Assembly: GCA_002840895.1 (NCBI GenBank)
Contig: PHCZ01000014.1
Span: 1-36,988 of the forward strand
DNA from: Bacteroidetes bacterium HGW-Bacteroidetes-8
GTDB taxonomy: Bacteria; Bacteroidota; Bacteroidia; Bacteroidales; UBA932
Reading direction: 5' to 3'
Length of the DNA: 36,988 bases
The position numbers and the translations under genes were made by a program. The notes under the pieces are model-generated. The model was not told the origin of the DNA, did not search any database, and worked only from the letters and a program-made list of their open reading frames with translations. Shown in pieces: positions 33,796 to 36,988 of the stretch (within the stretch, counting starts at the first letter, position 1; every line of letters starts with the position of its first letter).

Positions 33796-36765
33796 CTAAT
33801 CCTTTATGCATCTAACGGCAATTCCGTAATTTTTATAATATCCACCGCTTCTATTCCACTGGTTAATCTGGTAGTAGTTGGCAACATCTGCATCAATTGA
33901 ATTTGAACTCCACCAGTTGGCCCTTTCCAGAATGTAGAAATAACCGGCCGTTGCTCTGAAACCGTTTGGTATGGCAGTAAAGCCACTGCTGTTGTCTCCG
34001 GCGTTGTTTATCATCCAGATATTATTACTTGACTCGCTCAGTTTATAGTATGCGTTTTCGCCAACAAATGTAAATAGCTGCTCCCAATCTGAATTTGAAG
34101 GGAGGTGCCAGCCTGTGGGGCAGATACCTCTTGCGTCCGAAGCTGCGTGCCAGGTGTATACTCTACCATAGATATTTGCATAAAGAGGAGAGTTAAAGTA
34201 TGTCCACTGATATTTATAGACATTACTATCTGGGAGAGGCTCTGCCAGTGTTGTGGTTGTGCCAATAGGGTCTCCATTATTGTACTTTGTAGTCTGCAGA
34301 TTCTCTGCCATCCAGGTTTGAGTGCCGATATGAATCGTTTTGTACTCATTGTTTTCTATATCTTTAACGGTACCGTATGTAAGGCTTGGGTTAAATTGTT
34401 TTTGCCCGTTGTGTGAGGTAAATGAGACATTATTGCCATATAAAACTCCTCCCGATGTTTTTACAAAAGCTCTGACATAATATTTGGTGCCCGGAATTAC
34501 CATATTATTTGGGTTGGTATAGTCATTTCTGTTTTGTGCAACAAAACCACCATCATAGGAACGATATGCTCCTCCGTTTGTTGAAGTGTAAACACTGTTT
34601 GCAAGAGTAGGATTGATAGTTTTTCCCCAACAAACTCCATACTCTGTTAAATCATTAAATGATTGGCCATACATTCCTCCACTCACAAAAAAGGATGGGG
34701 TAATATTACCCACCTCAACTGTCGTTAACCCGCTAAGGCTAAGAGGCTCACCTTTAATACACCTTATAGAATATGCAAAACTCTCAGATGGATAACTACC
34801 AATTGAACCGGTGACAGTCGCCTTTAAAGAACCATTATTTAATGAAAGAAGCCACCACTCAAAATAGTAGCCCATTGCTTCAAAGTACGAACCGAATCTG
34901 TACCCGGCAGGGAGGGCTGTTAACCCCGACTCATTTGTAATTTGGTCTGTAGTTCTTTTCCAGTGAGTTGTGCCAACCTCCTTCATACAGTTCCACAAGT
35001 CTCCACCGGAGAAATTTTGTCCTAGATACCTGTATATACAATCTATCCATTCATTTGCGGTTGGAACCCTCCACCCTTTTGGGCAGAGACCCCTGCTGTC
35101 GGTAACTGCTGCTCCAGTATAAAGCCGTCCGTAATCTGCAGTATAACTTTCATCACCGTTATAGGCCCACTGGAATTTTGGCGAAATTAAAGCACTTATA
35201 TCAAGATTAGGGGGGATTGTTGTGCCTATAAAATCTCCATTGCTATATTTTCTTGTCCTTAAATTTTGAGCCATAAACTCCCGTGAGTTTATCATAATTG
35301 TCTTGTACTCATTCCCTTCGTTATCCTTAACCATTCCGTAACTCTTGTTTGGGTTGAACACTATTGTATTACTATTCACGATTGGAGCATTACCCGGGTG
35401 GTAGAGATAGTCCGGGTTGATATTTTCCGGAACAGAGCGAAACCACCAACCGTTGGTGGCACCACCGGACATAGCCCAGGCAGAAAAATTTGTATATGCA
35501 CTTGTAATAGTGCTTCTTTCGGAAGGGTAGTTGAAGATTTCCCAAAACAGAATCCCCCACATCATCCCGTCACTGTTTTTAAAACAGTCATTAGGGTCTA
35601 AATTATAGCCATTTGCCAGTGTAGCGTCAAATTTTGAGGTTCCTCTGAATGTAGGCAGATGTATTTCGCAGCCTCTTCTAAAGTTGGGAACTATGAAAAA
35701 GTTGAAATCGCTAAAGTAGGCAACTGACGGAGAGACAGGGGCTTTTAATACAACATCTACAGTTAATCTTGGTGGAGAGATATATGTCCCGTTCATTGTG
35801 TTAAAAAAGCCGGTATAGGTGACAATATCTCTTTGATTATTAAAGAGAGGAATCACGGCAAGGTTAACTCCCGACTCTGTTCCATTTGCGCTAACCGTGA
35901 ATGGAGATGTCCCGGAGATATTTTGCCCTGTTATAGATTGAATATCAGATGCATTAAGCTTATCCATCTGAAATGCCGCTGCCAGATCATAAGTGCATCC
36001 TGCTGCTTTCAAGACATAATCGAACTTTAGCTTTGTAGCCATATTGGAGGCGTTCATATATCCTATTAGCCTAAAATCCAGAACCAAATCATTCACATCA
36101 TAATCTCCTGTAACCGGCCACATATCTTCAAAAGCTAAAGAGCCCATCCGCTCCAGAGATGGGAAAGCCCAGTAAAAAGCAACTGTAGGGTCATTATCGT
36201 CTACATCGCTCCCGGAGAAAACGCCATCTCCATCATTATCGACAGGATCTGCATTTTGTGCAATAGCGTTTGATTTTAAAATAACAGATGTTTGACTGTT
36301 TGAGGCAGATTTTGTGTTTGCTGCACCGGATGTTCCGCTAGCAGCGGTAAGAGTTACATTTAGCGTCGAACCGGTTATCTCAACTTGATGCAGGTTAGTC
36401 ACACCATTAGGTAAAACCTCCTGAATGTAGAGAGCCGGTATTGAGATACCTAAAGATAACTTTATAATAAATGGAGACCCAGGTTTTGCACCACCTGTGC
36501 AGATAAGCGAAGGGTTGCCAAGAGCAGAGTTGTTGTAAATACGGATAACTCTAAGGGCATTATCTGATATCCCACTTACAGAACCCACAGAGATATTGCA
36601 ATCCAGCTCTTTTACTGTTTTCCAGTTAAACCCGCTTGGGATCTTTCCAACGGGAGATTCCGGATCTTCAATAACGGGCTCATTTTTTATACATCCTGTA
36701 ACAATAGCAAACAGAAACACAACAAGAGTCGCTAAGCAACCCTGTTTAATGAAAAGCTTTTTCAT
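33796..36765 (-). CDS. Large surface lipoprotein with LruC and two FISUMP domains
   Basis: The start is set at 36765, giving a lipoprotein signal with IVTGC (Cys25); the longer frame to 36864 adds 33 residues before it and is rejected. The 989-residue protein has a DxDxDG-type calcium loop at about 176-192 (DNDGDGVFSGSDVDDND) leading into an LruC-type domain to about 440 (LAFEDMWPVTGDYDVNDLV). FISUMP domain 1 lies at about 476-672, a fibronectin/Ig-like domain at about 676-785 and FISUMP domain 2 at about 797-989. Both FISUMP parts have (M)AQNL/MAENL, CPKGW/CPTGWH and end RCIK. FISUMP domains are found in Fibrobacter and Bacteroidota surface proteins; the function is unclear. It is convergent with the Dma-like gene, 18 bases apart. 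Confidence 0.9.
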   Translation of the reverse strand: MKKLFIKQGCLATLVVFLFAIVTGCIKNEPVIEDPESPVGKIPSGFNWKTVKELDCNISVGSVSGISDNALRVIRIYNNSALGNPSLICTGGAKPGSPFIIKLSLGISIPALYIQEVLPNGVTNLHQVEITGSTLNVTLTAASGTSGAANTKSASNSQTSVILKSNAIAQNADPVDNDGDGVFSGSDVDDNDPTVAFYWAFPSLERMGSLAFEDMWPVTGDYDVNDLVLDFRLIGYMNASNMATKLKFDYVLKAAGCTYDLAAAFQMDKLNASDIQSITGQNISGTSPFTVSANGTESGVNLAVIPLFNNQRDIVTYTGFFNTMNGTYISPPRLTVDVVLKAPVSPSVAYFSDFNFFIVPNFRRGCEIHLPTFRGTSKFDATLANGYNLDPNDCFKNSDGMMWGILFWEIFNYPSERSTITSAYTNFSAWAMSGGATNGWWFRSVPENINPDYLYHPGNAPIVNSNTIVFNPNKSYGMVKDNEGNEYKTIMINSREFMAQNLRTRKYSNGDFIGTTIPPNLDISALISPKFQWAYNGDESYTADYGRLYTGAAVTDSRGLCPKGWRVPTANEWIDCIYRYLGQNFSGGDLWNCMKEVGTTHWKRTTDQITNESGLTALPAGYRFGSYFEAMGYYFEWWLLSLNNGSLKATVTGSIGSYPSESFAYSIRCIKGEPLSLSGLTTVEVGNITPSFFVSGGMYGQSFNDLTEYGVCWGKTINPTLANSVYTSTNGGAYRSYDGGFVAQNRNDYTNPNNMVIPGTKYYVRAFVKTSGGVLYGNNVSFTSHNGQKQFNPSLTYGTVKDIENNEYKTIHIGTQTWMAENLQTTKYNNGDPIGTTTTLAEPLPDSNVYKYQWTYFNSPLYANIYGRVYTWHAASDARGICPTGWHLPSNSDWEQLFTFVGENAYYKLSESSNNIWMINNAGDNSSGFTAIPNGFRATAGYFYILERANWWSSNSIDADVANYYQINQWNRSGGYYKNYGIAVRCIKD

Positions 36766-36876
36766 ATATATAAATTTTATATAAAGCCTCTCTAAAACCG
36801 GTACTGGTTGTGGTGTGGAGAAGAGTAACTCCTGCTTCAGTTTACTGACACTTAAACTCTTCAAGACAGAACGACC

Positions 36877-36908
36877 GAAATTTACAAATAATATTTTTTA
36901 TTAGCAAA
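36877..36908 (-). promoter_or_regulatory. Candidate promoter of the LruC/FISUMP lipoprotein gene
   Basis: On the minus strand TTTG (36908-36905) and TAAATTTC (36884-36877, seven of eight) are 20 bases apart. It lies 6 bases inside the IS-like terminal repeat at 36915-36940, so an insertion there could have altered upstream control. The leader would be about 105 bases. Confidence 0.35.
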
Positions 36909-36914
36909 TAAACT

Positions 36915-36940
36915 TGTCTCGTACTGAAATAGGTTGACAC
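36915..36940 (+). repeat. IS-like terminal inverted repeat, right side of window
   Basis: It begins TGTCTCGTACTGAAATAGG and ends GTTGACAC. It matches 53-78 at 23 of 26 positions in the opposite orientation. The sequence beyond it (to 36988) shows no clear transposase start, so this may be the other end of the same IS type. Confidence 0.5.
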
Positions 36941-36988
36941 GATTTTTACAAATATAATTAATTGAGTTCATTCCTTAATTTACTTTTA

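Noticed and set aside
36766-36864. N-terminal extension of the LruC/FISUMP lipoprotein
   Set aside because: The extra 33 residues would precede and spoil a clear lipoprotein signal sequence that begins at 36765.

Overview
The window looks like chromosomal DNA of a Bacteroidota (Bacteroidales-type) organism. The evidence is a complete SusC/SusD locus with an ECF sigma factor and FecR anti-sigma factor, many lipoproteins and short signal peptides ending in AQ, outer-membrane barrels ending in phenylalanine, FISUMP and LruC domains, and promoter-like sites of the TTTG / TAnnTTTG type. No rRNA, tRNA, CRISPR array or phage gene was seen. The genus cannot be named from the sequence alone.

Layout. 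Positions 1-80 hold the end of an IS3-like element (start of a transposase gene plus terminal repeat); a matching terminal repeat in inverted orientation sits at 36915-36940, so the 36.8 kb between them is bracketed by IS-like ends. Next come a flavin reductase-like gene (208-723) and a convergent lipoprotein gene (764-1567). Positions 1628-11565 carry eight minus-strand genes, all for exported proteins: a barrel protein, several proteins with LPP20/FlgT-like or CsgG-like signatures, an LPP20-like lipoprotein, and a large transglutaminase-like/propeller protein. I recognise no described pathway for this set; it is the best candidate here for an uncharacterised envelope system. A 610-base gap containing 24-bp tandem repeats leads to two plus-strand secreted-protein genes, one with four LCCL domains (12701-14200). 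A UDP-glucose 6-dehydrogenase gene of the animal-like type follows on the minus strand (14316-15734).

Positions 15977-30649 form one minus-strand operon: ECF sigma factor, FecR, SusC with an N-terminal signalling domain, SusD, a DUF4843-like lipoprotein, a PKD-like lipoprotein and two tandem DUF5117-type metalloproteases. It has no glycoside hydrolase, so it is probably a peptide/protein capture and import locus, induced when SusC signals through FecR to the sigma factor. The second protease has lost all three zinc-binding histidines and looks like a pseudoenzyme.

Positions 30953-33777 form a plus-strand operon: a double-FKBP lipoprotein, a second ECF sigma factor, and an anti-sigma-like protein combining a cytoplasmic segment, one inner-membrane helix, a long periplasmic linker and an outer-membrane barrel. 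The last gene (33796-36765, minus) encodes a large surface lipoprotein with LruC and two FISUMP domains.

Non-coding structure is rich. Two copies of a ~106-bp palindrome-bounded element (15769-15875, 30740-30845) show a compensatory base change between their arms. A third, unrelated inverted-repeat structure lies between convergent genes (14211-14328). A 33-nt direct repeat occurs three times (1598, 12711, 15947). Short tandem repeats of 15-27 bp occur both between and within genes.
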